Shown here: piece by piece, positions 15,369 through 23,446 of the stretch
How the letters are laid out: the number at the start of each line of letters is the position of its first letter
Numbering within the stretch: position 1 is the first letter of the stretch
DNA from: Candidatus Methanogaster sp. UBA203
GTDB taxonomy: Archaea; Halobacteriota; Methanosarcinia; Methanosarcinales; Methanogasteraceae
NCBI GenBank assembly: GCA_002503595.1
Contig: DASC01000093.1
Coordinates: 1 to 27,781 of the forward strand
DNA length: 27,781 nt
Direction of reading: 5' to 3'
Made by a program: the position numbers and the translations under genes
The notes under the pieces: model-generated
Database searches by the model: none
The model's input: the letters and a program-made list of their open reading frames with translations, nothing else
What the model was told of the DNA's origin: nothing

Positions 15369-16491
15369 ATTTTTTGGTGCATTCCGGGCATCTTCCGGAA
15401 TAACTGATGCGGTGGTGCTCAACCATGTCCCTGTTGGATGCAACTGGGGCGCTGCGATCTTCAAGACCACCTCAAATCAGTTCGACATGAGGCATGCATG
15501 TACTGTCATGCACGAACGTGAGATCGTCTTCGGTGGTGAAGACGCACTGCGTGAAGCGTTGATACGGGCGGACGAGCTGTACGATACCCCTCTTCTTCTG
15601 GTCATAGCTGGCGATGCCCCTTCGATCATAGGCGATGACGTTGAGGCGGTCGTGAACTCTGTAACGCTTGATGCGGAAGTGATGTGGATGGAGGCTGCTG
15701 GCTTCAAGGGCTCGATGATGGATGGGTACGAAGAAGCACTCCTCCGACTGGCAGGGCTTATGAAGGAATCTGAGACGATTCAAGGCTCTGTCAATCTGAT
15801 CGGCTTCTCTCCTGATGACTTCAAGGTTGATGCGGACGTAAAAGAGATCAAGCAACTGCTCCTCGATGCAGGTGTGGAAGTGAACACTGTCATATCGAAA
15901 TGCAGTCTGGAGGAGTTCAGAAGAGCGCCAGCAGCAGAGCTGAACGTGGTGCTCGGGCAGGGAACCCTGCTTGCCGAGCAGATGAAAAAAGAGCTTGGTC
16001 TGCCATATCTCAAGATGGACTATCCTTACGGACTCGATGGCACAGCGCATTTCGTGAATGCTATCTCAGAAGAGCTTGGCACCGGGCATGAACCTGAGTT
16101 TGATATCGAACCGTTCAAACGGGTATACCTCTATCTGCATGAACTCTACGGGACCCCGGTCTCGGTCATCGGCGACTTCCACGCAGAAGCGATGGCAAAC
16201 TTCCTGGATGGGGAGCTTGGCTTCAATGTCGAGGTCTCTGCCAGAAATGAGGACGATTACTTTGCATTCGAGGAAGAAGTCAGGAACTCAAATACGACAA
16301 TCCTTTTTGGAAGTAGCTTTGAGCAGAATATTGCTGAGACGCTTAATATTCCACTGATAAGGTTTTGTTATCCTGTTTTCGACAATGTCTGTGTGTATGA
16401 TGATGCGCCCTACGCAGGTTTCAGAGGTGCTGTCTGCCTGACTGAGGCGATAATCAACACTGTTATGAGTTATGGAGGAATGAATAAATGA
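15355..16491 (+). CDS. Nitrogenase-like K subunit, module 1
   Basis: 378 aa, shorter than the other K-like copy (421). ATG 15355 is chosen (the frame is open from a GTG at 15346), with AGGATGTGAT upstream. At the three ligand positions it has Gly 4, Cys 29 (VPVGCNWG) and Asp 87 (AGDAPSIIGDD); spacings of 25 and 58 match the D-like proteins exactly. C49 (HACTVMHEREIVFGGED) matches the extra Cys of the D-like proteins. An Asp ligand from the B subunit is known for dark-operative protochlorophyllide reductase, so one D subunit plus this one could supply a [4Fe-4S] site. The C-terminus (RFCYPVFDNVCVYDDAPYAG) has the usual K/E-like ending. It overlaps the D-like gene by 14 bp and the H-like gene by 4 bp. 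Confidence 0.86.
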   Translation: MDGGKFFGAFRASSGITDAVVLNHVPVGCNWGAAIFKTTSNQFDMRHACTVMHEREIVFGGEDALREALIRADELYDTPLLLVIAGDAPSIIGDDVEAVVNSVTLDAEVMWMEAAGFKGSMMDGYEEALLRLAGLMKESETIQGSVNLIGFSPDDFKVDADVKEIKQLLLDAGVEVNTVISKCSLEEFRRAPAAELNVVLGQGTLLAEQMKKELGLPYLKMDYPYGLDGTAHFVNAISEELGTGHEPEFDIEPFKRVYLYLHELYGTPVSVIGDFHAEAMANFLDGELGFNVEVSARNEDDYFAFEEEVRNSNTTILFGSSFEQNIAETLNIPLIRFCYPVFDNVCVYDDAPYAGFRGAVCLTEAIINTVMSYGGMNK

Positions 16492-17327
16492 GAAAATTCT
16501 GTGTGTATGGAAAAGGAGGGATCGGTAAATCCACGATCGTCTCAAACATCGCCGCGGCTCTATCAGAGAACGGTAAGACAATAATAGTGATGGGCTGTGA
16601 TCCGAAGTCTGATATGACCCGGAATCTGATCGGCAAAAGGATTCCAACCGTGCTCGATCTCTTCCGTTCGAAGGGGGCTGATAAGATGGAGCCTGAGGAC
16701 GTGGTCTTCAAAGGCTTCAATGGTGTTTACTGTATCGAAGCCGGCGGACCTGAACCCGGCGTTGGCTGTGCCGGGCGTGGAGTGATAACCGCTGTGGATA
16801 TGCTCGACCGTCTCGGTGTATTCAATGACATCGAGCCTGATACCGTGATCTACGATGTGCTTGGCGATGTCGTCTGCGGCGGGTTTGCGATGCCTCTAAG
16901 GCAGGGTCTGGCTGACGATGTCTACATCGTAACAACCTGCGATCCTATGGCGATCTATGCCGCAAACAACATCTGCAAGGGCATAAAACGGTTCGCAAAC
17001 CGTAGTGCAGTAACCCTTGGCGGAATCATCTACAACGGTAGGAGTGTGGTTGATGAACCATCGATAGTTGAGGGCTTAGCAGACAGATTGGGCACGAAGG
17101 TGTTGGGAAGGGTGCCGATGAGCCTGCTTGTGCCAAGGGCTGAGTTGCGCCGTAAGACCGTGATCGAGTATGCACCCGACTCAGAGATTGCGGATACGTT
17201 CAGAGACCTCGCTACCGCCATCTGCGAGAATAAAGATCGAGTTATGCCTGACCCCCTCTCGGATGACGAACTCGATGAGATAAACGAGGAGATAGAGGTT
17301 CTCCTGAAGGAAAGAGAGGAGAATTGA
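16488..17327 (+). CDS. Nitrogenase reductase-like Fe protein (NifH/BchL/CfbC family), module 1
   Basis: 279 aa. P-loop GKGGIGKST (8-16), switch region GCDPKSDMTR, and both cluster-ligand Cys: C94 in GGPEPGVGCAGRG and C130 in DVLGDVVCGGFAMP. As a homodimer it should hold one [4Fe-4S] between subunits and deliver electrons to the D/K pair with ATP hydrolysis. R97 occupies the place that DraT ADP-ribosylates in NifH. Compared with NifH and with the module 2 copy it lacks a 12-residue insert near residue 70. ATG overlaps the K-like stop (ATGA). Confidence 0.93.
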   Translation: MRKFCVYGKGGIGKSTIVSNIAAALSENGKTIIVMGCDPKSDMTRNLIGKRIPTVLDLFRSKGADKMEPEDVVFKGFNGVYCIEAGGPEPGVGCAGRGVITAVDMLDRLGVFNDIEPDTVIYDVLGDVVCGGFAMPLRQGLADDVYIVTTCDPMAIYAANNICKGIKRFANRSAVTLGGIIYNGRSVVDEPSIVEGLADRLGTKVLGRVPMSLLVPRAELRRKTVIEYAPDSEIADTFRDLATAICENKDRVMPDPLSDDELDEINEEIEVLLKEREEN

Positions 17328-17328
17328 G

Positions 17329-18864
17329 ATGGCAGATAATGAATCAGGGTCAAGATCATCGTTTCTAACGTCGTTTGTGAAGGCATACGGCACGCTGCCC
17401 CTGCACGGGATAACTGCCATACCCGGAAAGATCTCCGGGGCGTTGATGCTTACTGATGCGATCGAGGATGCTGTACCACTCATACACGGACCTGTCGGAT
17501 GCGCGTTTCAGAGGAAGGTGAACCCCTTCAAACCCCATTCTCCGTTCTACACAACTCCGTGCACAAACCTGAACGATACGGATGTTGTCTATGGCGGAGA
17601 GGAGAAGCTCGAGCAGGGCATCAAGGAGACGTATCAGAGGTACCACCCGAATCTGATCATGGTGATAACCACATGTCCGAGCGACCTCATCGGAGACGAT
17701 GTTGAAGCAGTTACAAGAGACGTCAGTTCTGAGGTCGGCTGTGATGTTGTCTATTCGACAGGGGACTTCGTCGGGCGGTCAAAACCGGTCGGCTATCAGG
17801 ATGCGTTCTATGCGATCACGGATCAGATGCTCTGCAATGGCGATGGTAACGGGGATCCGGAGCGAAATGAGGGCTCTGTGAACATCGTCACATTCCCGAT
17901 CCATGGTGCAGGCATCAAGGTGGCAGAGATGGCTTCTGTGCTTGGTGATATGGAAATCGGGGTAAATAAGGTATGTTTTGATCATACGCGAGTCGAGGAT
18001 CTCTATGATCTGCCAAAAGCGGATCTCAACATAACCGATTTCCCGATGCAATGGGCAAAGCTGATGGATGAGCGATCAGATGTCGGATGTTACGAGATTC
18101 TGGGCTGGGGCAGGTACAGCGAGGAGAAGGACCCTGAGCTACTCAGCCCGTACGGGATCGGTGGCAGCTCCAGGGTCTTCAGGGAGATTGCAGAGATGAT
18201 GGGAAAGGATGGCAAGGCAGAAGAGGTTATCAGAAGAAGGAGAAAGGAGGCAGAAGAGCGGCTCTCAAAAGTCAGGAAGGATCTTAAGGGCGTAAAGATT
18301 GCTGCCCTCGGTGGTCTGCACGGCGTCGGTCTGAACCTCTTCAAGGATGCTGGAGTGGATGTGAGCGTCCTGATATGCAGGACACAGATCATGGAGAGCA
18401 GGCTGACTGAGGAGGCGATCAAGGAGATCGTGGATATGAACATGAACCTTGCAGAGATATGTGGCTTCGACCCGGAGGCACTCGTAAATCCGACGATTGA
18501 GGAGGAGATAAAGGTGATCAAGAGGAGTGGAACTGATCTTGTGATCGCTCCGAGTACGAGCGCACACCTCTACAACAGAGAAGGGGTAAGAACGTTCGAT
18601 CCAACCAGTTTCATGATCCATCACCAGAGGGTCGGGTTTGAGTGCCCGATAGAACTCTGTCAGATGTTGAAAGATGCGCTCAAGACTCCTCAGAGGAGAA
18701 CGCCTCTCTTGAGCATGTTAGAACACGATTCACAGATGCACAACATGACACCACACTGGGCAAAGCTCTCCCTCGCGTTCAACCTGCTCAGATCTGACGC
18801 AATCGGTGACAGGGTGAAGGTGGATGCAGATATTGGCGGGGCAGAGGGGGGGTTTGACCGATGA
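17329..18864 (+). CDS. Nitrogenase-like D subunit, module 2
   Basis: 511 aa, paralogue of the protein at 13770. Ligand positions: Gly 33 (IPGKISG) where module 1 has C45, then C58 (HGPVGCAF) and C116 (TTCPSDLIGDD), spacings 25 and 58. Extra Cys C78 is in PCTNLNDTDVVYGGE. The C-terminal domain has DPTSFMIHHQRVGFEC, with two His that are not in module 1. The loss of the first Cys here is matched by its presence in the K-like partner. ATG 17329 follows the H-like stop with a 1-bp gap. Its 3' end overlaps the K-like gene by 4 bp. Substrate unknown. Confidence 0.87.
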   Translation: MADNESGSRSSFLTSFVKAYGTLPLHGITAIPGKISGALMLTDAIEDAVPLIHGPVGCAFQRKVNPFKPHSPFYTTPCTNLNDTDVVYGGEEKLEQGIKETYQRYHPNLIMVITTCPSDLIGDDVEAVTRDVSSEVGCDVVYSTGDFVGRSKPVGYQDAFYAITDQMLCNGDGNGDPERNEGSVNIVTFPIHGAGIKVAEMASVLGDMEIGVNKVCFDHTRVEDLYDLPKADLNITDFPMQWAKLMDERSDVGCYEILGWGRYSEEKDPELLSPYGIGGSSRVFREIAEMMGKDGKAEEVIRRRRKEAEERLSKVRKDLKGVKIAALGGLHGVGLNLFKDAGVDVSVLICRTQIMESRLTEEAIKEIVDMNMNLAEICGFDPEALVNPTIEEEIKVIKRSGTDLVIAPSTSAHLYNREGVRTFDPTSFMIHHQRVGFECPIELCQMLKDALKTPQRRTPLLSMLEHDSQMHNMTPHWAKLSLAFNLLRSDAIGDRVKVDADIGGAEGGFDR

Positions 18865-20126
18865 GCCTGATCTATGATCCGCCACAGGACTGTAAGCTGG
18901 TTGGTGCAATGAGAGCGATTCACGGCGTGCGAGATTCGATAACGATCATCCATGCAAGACCAGGATGCCACTGCGGAATGATCCTCTTGAAAGCACTCGG
19001 GTCCAATCAGAACGATGTGAGAGTGATCAGCAGCGGCTTCAGGGCACACGATACGGTGTATGGTGCGGAGAAAAGGCTCTCTGCTGCAATACAGCTCTCG
19101 CATGAGTACTTCGAGCCCGGACTGATCGCAGCATTGAACTGCAGCGCCCCTGCCATCATGGGTGACGACATCGAGGGCGTCGCGTCCTCTATGGAAGAGA
19201 AGATTCCAGCAGCCCTGATGACGATGGAGACCGGAGGCTACGAGGGTCCGGCATGGATCGGTTATGAGGAGGCGCTTGCAAAGCTCACAGACTATATGAT
19301 CCCGGTTGAGAGACCGTCCGCAGACAGGATAAACCTGATCGGCATCAAAACTGATGATATCAATGCAGGTGGCGATTTAACAGAGATCAGAAGGATACTG
19401 AAGGATCATGGAATAGAGGTCAACACTGTTCTAGCTGATGCAAGCTTCGATGAGATAAAGAATTCGCCGGATGCGTCACTGAATGTTGTACTGGGTGGCG
19501 ATGGGCTTGAATGCGCGAAAGTCATGCGTGAGAGATTCGATATCCCATACATCATAACTCCATATCCTTTCGGTGTAAAAAAGACTACAGAGTTCGTAGA
19601 ACTTGTGGCAAATCGTCTCGGAAGAAAGGTTGACAGCGAACTGATCGAACGAGAGGTTAAACTGGTCAAGGACGGTATAGAGAGGGTATGCATGTTCCTG
19701 CAGGGGATATATGATATGCCGGTCGCGGTGATCGGAGAGAGTGGCAGGGCTTTTGATCTGGCAGAGTTTTTGAGCGATGAACTGGGTCTCAATGTCTGTT
19801 TCCTTGCCATCTCTTCAAAGAACCACCTCACATCGAACCGGATCGAAGACGGAAATGGTCACTTCGGAGACGTGTTCATCGAACCGGATCGCTTCGAGAT
19901 GAACGATCTCATAAAGGGAGCCGGGGTCAGTATGATCTTTGGCTCAACCTTTGAGAAGCATCTATCATCTGAAATAGGGGCGCCATTGATCAGAGTCTCG
20001 TATCCTGTGATCGACGAGGTCTCAATCACTGATGCACCTTATGCTGGATTCAGGGGGACGCTGCACCTCTGTGAGACGATCATAAACGCAGTTATAACAC
20101 AGAATATTGAGGAGATAGAGGAATGA
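18861..20126 (+). CDS. Nitrogenase-like K subunit, module 2
   Basis: 421 aa. All three ligand positions hold Cys: C11 (QDCKLVGAM), C36 (RPGCHCG, with C38 next to it) and C94 (LNCSAPAIMGDD), again spaced 25 and 58. Together with C58 and C116 of the D-like partner this gives five Cys at the subunit interface, compared with six in the P-cluster of nitrogenase and four ligands in protochlorophyllide reductase. The extra Cys position of the other subunits is Ser here. The C-terminal RVSYPVIDEVSITDAPYAGF is shared with module 1. Overlaps at both ends are 4 bp (ATGA). Confidence 0.87.
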   Translation: MSLIYDPPQDCKLVGAMRAIHGVRDSITIIHARPGCHCGMILLKALGSNQNDVRVISSGFRAHDTVYGAEKRLSAAIQLSHEYFEPGLIAALNCSAPAIMGDDIEGVASSMEEKIPAALMTMETGGYEGPAWIGYEEALAKLTDYMIPVERPSADRINLIGIKTDDINAGGDLTEIRRILKDHGIEVNTVLADASFDEIKNSPDASLNVVLGGDGLECAKVMRERFDIPYIITPYPFGVKKTTEFVELVANRLGRKVDSELIEREVKLVKDGIERVCMFLQGIYDMPVAVIGESGRAFDLAEFLSDELGLNVCFLAISSKNHLTSNRIEDGNGHFGDVFIEPDRFEMNDLIKGAGVSMIFGSTFEKHLSSEIGAPLIRVSYPVIDEVSITDAPYAGFRGTLHLCETIINAVITQNIEEIEE

Positions 20127-21010
20127 AAAAACTACAACAGATCGCATTTTATGGCAAAGGCGGCATCGGGAAGTCAACGATCGTATCAAACCTCGCAGCA
20201 GCTTACGCAGAGAGTGGGCTCAAGGTCATGATCGTGGGCTGCGACCCGAAAGCAGACTGCACCCGCAACCTGAGAGGGGACGCTGATATCCCAACGGTCC
20301 TGGACGTCCTGAGGGAGAAAGGCGGTGCAAAGATGGAACTCACAGAGATCATCGGAGGTAAGAAGATCGATGTGGACGAGATAGTATACAAAGGATATAA
20401 CGGGGTTCTCTGTGTTGAGGCTGGTGGACCCGAGCCCGCGGTTGGATGTGCAGGAAGAGGCATCATCGTTGCGGTCGATCTCCTAAAGAGCCTCGGAGTA
20501 TATGACAGGGATCTCGATCTGATTATCTATGATGTGCTCGGGGATGTTGTATGCGGCGGCTTCGGAATGCCGCTCCGGAAGGGGCTTGCGGATAATGTCT
20601 TCATTGTCACCTCTGCGGACTATCTCGCCATATATGCGGCGAACAATATCTGCAAAGGTATCGAGCGTCATGCGAGCAGGAAAGGGTCGCCGCTTGGTGG
20701 CATCGTCTACAATGTGCGGGGCGCAATCGATGATCCGGAACTTGTTGGGGAGTTTGCAGGAAGCGTTGGATCCAAGGTGGTAGGGGCAATTCCGAATGAT
20801 TCATTGATATCAGAGAGCGAGATCTATGGTAAGACGGTTATCGAGTACATGCCGGATTCTATCATTGCAGATAGGTTCCGGGAGCTTGCAGGCGCGATTC
20901 TTGAGGATGGGAGCGGTGTAACCCCGCAACCACTCTCGAAGGAGAAGCTGGCTGAACTTGCAAGGAGGATACGAGAGAAGACGCGGGAAGCTGCGGATAA
21001 AAGCCGGTAG
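20123..21010 (+). CDS. Nitrogenase reductase-like Fe protein, module 2
   Basis: 295 aa. P-loop GKGGIGKST (11-19), GCDPKADCTR switch, cluster Cys C109 (GGPEPAVGCAGRG) and C144 (DVVCGGFGMP), and R112 at the potential ADP-ribosylation position. It carries an insert around residues 76-86 (IIGGKKIDVDEI), absent from the module 1 copy. The C-terminus is highly charged (RRIREKTREAADKSR). It closes the six-gene run; the last base of its TAG stop begins a relic of an ABC-2 permease. Separate H-like proteins for each D/K pair suggest the two reductases are specific and not interchangeable. Confidence 0.93.
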   Translation: MKKLQQIAFYGKGGIGKSTIVSNLAAAYAESGLKVMIVGCDPKADCTRNLRGDADIPTVLDVLREKGGAKMELTEIIGGKKIDVDEIVYKGYNGVLCVEAGGPEPAVGCAGRGIIVAVDLLKSLGVYDRDLDLIIYDVLGDVVCGGFGMPLRKGLADNVFIVTSADYLAIYAANNICKGIERHASRKGSPLGGIVYNVRGAIDDPELVGEFAGSVGSKVVGAIPNDSLISESEIYGKTVIEYMPDSIIADRFRELAGAILEDGSGVTPQPLSKEKLAELARRIREKTREAADKSR

Positions 21011-21084
21011 TGCTTTTTGTAAGAGGGTTTATGGCGTTCAGGTATGCTGTCAGGAGGGCGAAGATATATGGAGGGGGTCTTGTA
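21010..21084 (+). pseudogene. C-terminal relic of an ABC-2 permease
   Basis: Directly after the last H-like gene, the frame from 21010 reads FMAFRYAVRRAKIYGGGLV, matching the C-terminus LLAFRYAVNKAKVDGSLV of the permease at 7565, with matching DNA (GGCGTT, AGGTATGC). About 25 codons remain. It joins in frame to the leader region of the cohesin gene but is not part of that protein, because a TATA box and signal peptide lie between. Confidence 0.75.
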
Positions 21085-21119
21085 CCCTTCCATACTTTTC
21101 GATGTTACGAATCAAAAAG

Positions 21120-21127
21120 TTTATATC
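21120..21127 (+). promoter_or_regulatory. TATA box for the cohesin gene
   Basis: TTTATATC sits about 30 bp before ATG 21157, preceded by an A-rich stretch (CAAAAAG) as expected for a BRE. This spacing implies a very short leader and supports a start near 21157 rather than at the longer frame's GTG at 21010. Confidence 0.6.
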
Positions 21128-21156
21128 ATAAAGATTGTAAGATCACAGAAAATGAG

Positions 21157-21951
21157 ATGATGAAGATGAACTCTATCGCAGAGAAGCTGCTATCAATCGC
21201 ACTCCTTGTGTCACTCACGATTGGTGCGGCAGCAGCAGAGGATGCAGACGTCAATGTCCGCGTCAACGCGCCCGAATACGTCTCTGACACGTTTGAGGTC
21301 ACGATCGATATTACGAATGTCAGTGATATGGATGGAGGACAGTTCGATCTCACATTCGACCATAATGTCATAGATGTCATAGATGTGGAGGATGTCAAAT
21401 CCAAATACGGAAACATCGATGACACAGAGATCCCTGTCGATATGTGTAGTGCTATGGATGATGGCAGGATCAGATTGCTCTTCAATCTTCCGGGTGCAGA
21501 TGGTGTGAGCGGATCTGGATATGTAGCAAGGATTCTATTCGAGGTCGTAGGAAATGTCGGAACTACCAGTGCCATTGATATATCCGAAGATTTTACGAGA
21601 AGACTCAGTGATACCGGGGCTGATGAGATCCCTACAAACTGGTTCGGCGATAACATGACCGTTGGCACCGCCACCTCGATGCCAGTTGAAACACCAACAC
21701 CCACCCCAACGGTTGTCGCAGCATCAGTATCAACACCAACACCGACCGCAACTTCGATACAGACTTCGGCACCCAATCAGGACTCGCCTGCATTCACGGC
21801 AAGAGCGCAGGACGCGCCGTCTGCGGCAGTGCCAGCCGCATCATCCGAAAAAGGTGGATTGCAGGATATATTGACAACACATAATTTTACTTCCATCTAC
21901 TCGATCATCGGATTACTCGCTTTCATCTATTCATTGACACTGTTCAGGTGA
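21157..21951 (+). CDS. Membrane-anchored cohesin surface protein
   Basis: 264 aa from ATG 21157 (ATGs at 21160 and 21166 are also possible). Signal peptide IAEKLLSIALLVSLTIGAAAA, then a single cohesin domain (VNAPEYVSDTFEVTIDI, FDLTFDHNVIDVIDVE, GVSGSGYVARILFEVVG and a final EIPTNWFGDNMTVG), then a Pro/Thr/Ser-rich linker (VETPTPTPTVVAASVSTPTP), then a C-terminal hydrophobic helix (YSIIGLLAFIYSLTLF). This is a cell-surface receptor layout: outer cohesin on a stalk. It is a likely partner for the dockerins on SBP 1 and SBP 2. It overlaps the next cohesin gene by 4 bp. Confidence 0.85.
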   Translation: MMKMNSIAEKLLSIALLVSLTIGAAAAEDADVNVRVNAPEYVSDTFEVTIDITNVSDMDGGQFDLTFDHNVIDVIDVEDVKSKYGNIDDTEIPVDMCSAMDDGRIRLLFNLPGADGVSGSGYVARILFEVVGNVGTTSAIDISEDFTRRLSDTGADEIPTNWFGDNMTVGTATSMPVETPTPTPTVVAASVSTPTPTATSIQTSAPNQDSPAFTARAQDAPSAAVPAASSEKGGLQDILTTHNFTSIYSIIGLLAFIYSLTLFR

Positions 21952-23294
21952 TCACCACGCACGCAAAAAATCAAAGACAAAAACTTGCCGCAATCCTGAT
22001 CTTGCTTGCGGTATCTGTAACCTATGCAGCAGCAACGACAGTGGGTATAGATGCACCTGACTATATCACTGGCAGCAAATTCGATGTCACAATCGAGATC
22101 GATGATGTCGAGGATCTGGCATCTGGACGGTTAGATATATCGTTCAATTCAAGTGTTGTGAACGCAACTGACCTTGATGAGATCGATGATATGGCAGGGG
22201 AGGTGGGGGGCGATGAGGTGCCAGCTGATATGTGCTATTTCACGGACGCGGGCTTGATCACTCTGCTCTTCAAACCTGGTGTCTCTGGTGCTGTCAGCGG
22301 ATCCGGATCGCTTGCAACGATCAAATTTGAGGTGGTGGGAGAAGACGGAGATACCAGTTTCCTCAATCTCTCTGATGGCATACTTGTTGACAAGGAGCAG
22401 GAACACAGGGAGTCAAACACAATACCTGCAGAGTGGGTCGGCGGCATGGTAACCCTCGGAAGCCCGCCGGCTGGAACCACAGAAACACACACCGTTACCG
22501 TGTATGTGAAGAACGTCGATGATGACAAACTGGATGTTCATCTACTGGTCGATGGAAATGATGAGGGTTTCAAGAGCGTCTCATCTGGCAAGACCAAGGA
22601 GTACGATGATTATAGCATGGAAGAGGGAGCGCACACATTCACGATCAGATGGTTCGATACAGACACCGATAAATGGTATGAGAAGGCTGAAGAGCACACG
22701 ATAACAGGTGTAACAACCATCGTACTCCTGACCGATGATTATTCCGAAGACGAGGATACGATCAGTGCTCATGTGTATGTGAACAACCTTGACGATGATG
22801 ATCTGAACGTCTACCTCTACATCGATGGGAATTACAAGAAGTATATGAGCGTCGCCTCAGACAGTTCTGAAGACTATGGCGAGTACGAGTTCGAAGAGGA
22901 CAAAGAGGAGTTGCATACGTTTAAGATCGAATGGTTCGATCCGGGAACCGGGGAAGATTACGAAAAGATCACCAGAAGCTACATAACAGGCGAAGAGGCT
23001 GTGACACTGTATGTTGATAAGCATACAGAAGAGGATATAGTTGTATTGCCCGATGATGCGCCAACCCCGATTCAAACCACTTCTACGCTATCCACAACCT
23101 CGACACGAAGAGTCAAAGAGTCATCAGGGGCAGCCCCCATGAGCACGCCAGAGGGTGCCACATTTCACACTAATCCGGAACTCTCGGAAGATTCTACTGA
23201 AGATACTCATTTGGAGAACGGCATCACCCCACTATATACTCTAGTCGGGTTCATCGCTGCTGTGTTTGCACTGTTTCAGATCAAAAGAATTTAG
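21948..23294 (+). CDS. Membrane-anchored cohesin protein with two acidic Ig-like repeats
   Basis: 448 aa, GTG start overlapping the previous stop (GTGA). A signal peptide (QKLAAILILLAVSVTYAAA) is followed by one cohesin domain (residues about 27-175: IDAPDYITGSKFDVTIEIDD, FEVVGEDGDTSFLNLSD). Then come two related modules of about 90 residues, each starting with VYVKNVDDDKLDVHLLVDG or VYVNNLDDDDLNVYLYIDG and ending W(F/Y)D...YEK; they are Asp/Glu-rich and may bind calcium. A Thr/Ser linker leads to a final helix (LYTLVGFIAAVFALFQIKRI). The second module is almost repeated in the broken gene at 23447, and the 3' end is shared with the repeat at 23277. Confidence 0.85.
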   Translation: MITTHAKNQRQKLAAILILLAVSVTYAAATTVGIDAPDYITGSKFDVTIEIDDVEDLASGRLDISFNSSVVNATDLDEIDDMAGEVGGDEVPADMCYFTDAGLITLLFKPGVSGAVSGSGSLATIKFEVVGEDGDTSFLNLSDGILVDKEQEHRESNTIPAEWVGGMVTLGSPPAGTTETHTVTVYVKNVDDDKLDVHLLVDGNDEGFKSVSSGKTKEYDDYSMEEGAHTFTIRWFDTDTDKWYEKAEEHTITGVTTIVLLTDDYSEDEDTISAHVYVNNLDDDDLNVYLYIDGNYKKYMSVASDSSEDYGEYEFEEDKEELHTFKIEWFDPGTGEDYEKITRSYITGEEAVTLYVDKHTEEDIVVLPDDAPTPIQTTSTLSTTSTRRVKESSGAAPMSTPEGATFHTNPELSEDSTEDTHLENGITPLYTLVGFIAAVFALFQIKRI

Positions 23295-23385
23295 AACGCA
23301 TGAAACTATTTGCATATCTTCTGTTGATCATCCTCCTGTGCACAAGCATCGCCTCCGTCTATGACGCGGATGATCTGGAATGGGC
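23277..23385 (+). repeat. Direct repeat, copy A (gene junction, 109 bp)
   Basis: This stretch, from the last codons of the cohesin gene through the start of the truncated gene at 23300, matches 25446-25554 with about six mismatches. It shows that an upstream-gene-end plus surface-protein-start unit was duplicated. Confidence 0.85.
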
Positions 23386-23431
23386 AAGGGTCAAGCTGGA
23401 ACCGGAACATTGGGGACTCAGTGGCATATAA
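23300..23431 (+). pseudogene. Truncated 5' copy of the CARDB-like surface protein gene (25469)
   Basis: The frame from ATG 23300 encodes 43 aa: MKLFAYLLLIILLCTSIAS then YDADDLEWA, the same signal peptide and first mature residues as the protein at 25469. It then runs into unrelated sequence (RVKLEPEHWGLSGI) and stops at 23429-23431. It is the start of a second copy whose remaining 480 or so codons are gone. Confidence 0.85.
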
Positions 23432-23446
23432 AAAGGAAGTATAACA

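Noticed and set aside
13770..21010. A functional N2-fixing nif operon
   Set aside because: The D-like proteins lack recognisable FeMo-cofactor Cys/His ligands, the K1 subunit lacks two of the three P-cluster-type Cys, and no nifB, nifE/N scaffold or GlnB genes are seen.
21010..21156. N-terminal extension of the cohesin protein from GTG 21010
   Set aside because: The extension matches the tail of an ABC-2 permease, contains a TATA box at 21120, and would put about 50 residues before the signal peptide.
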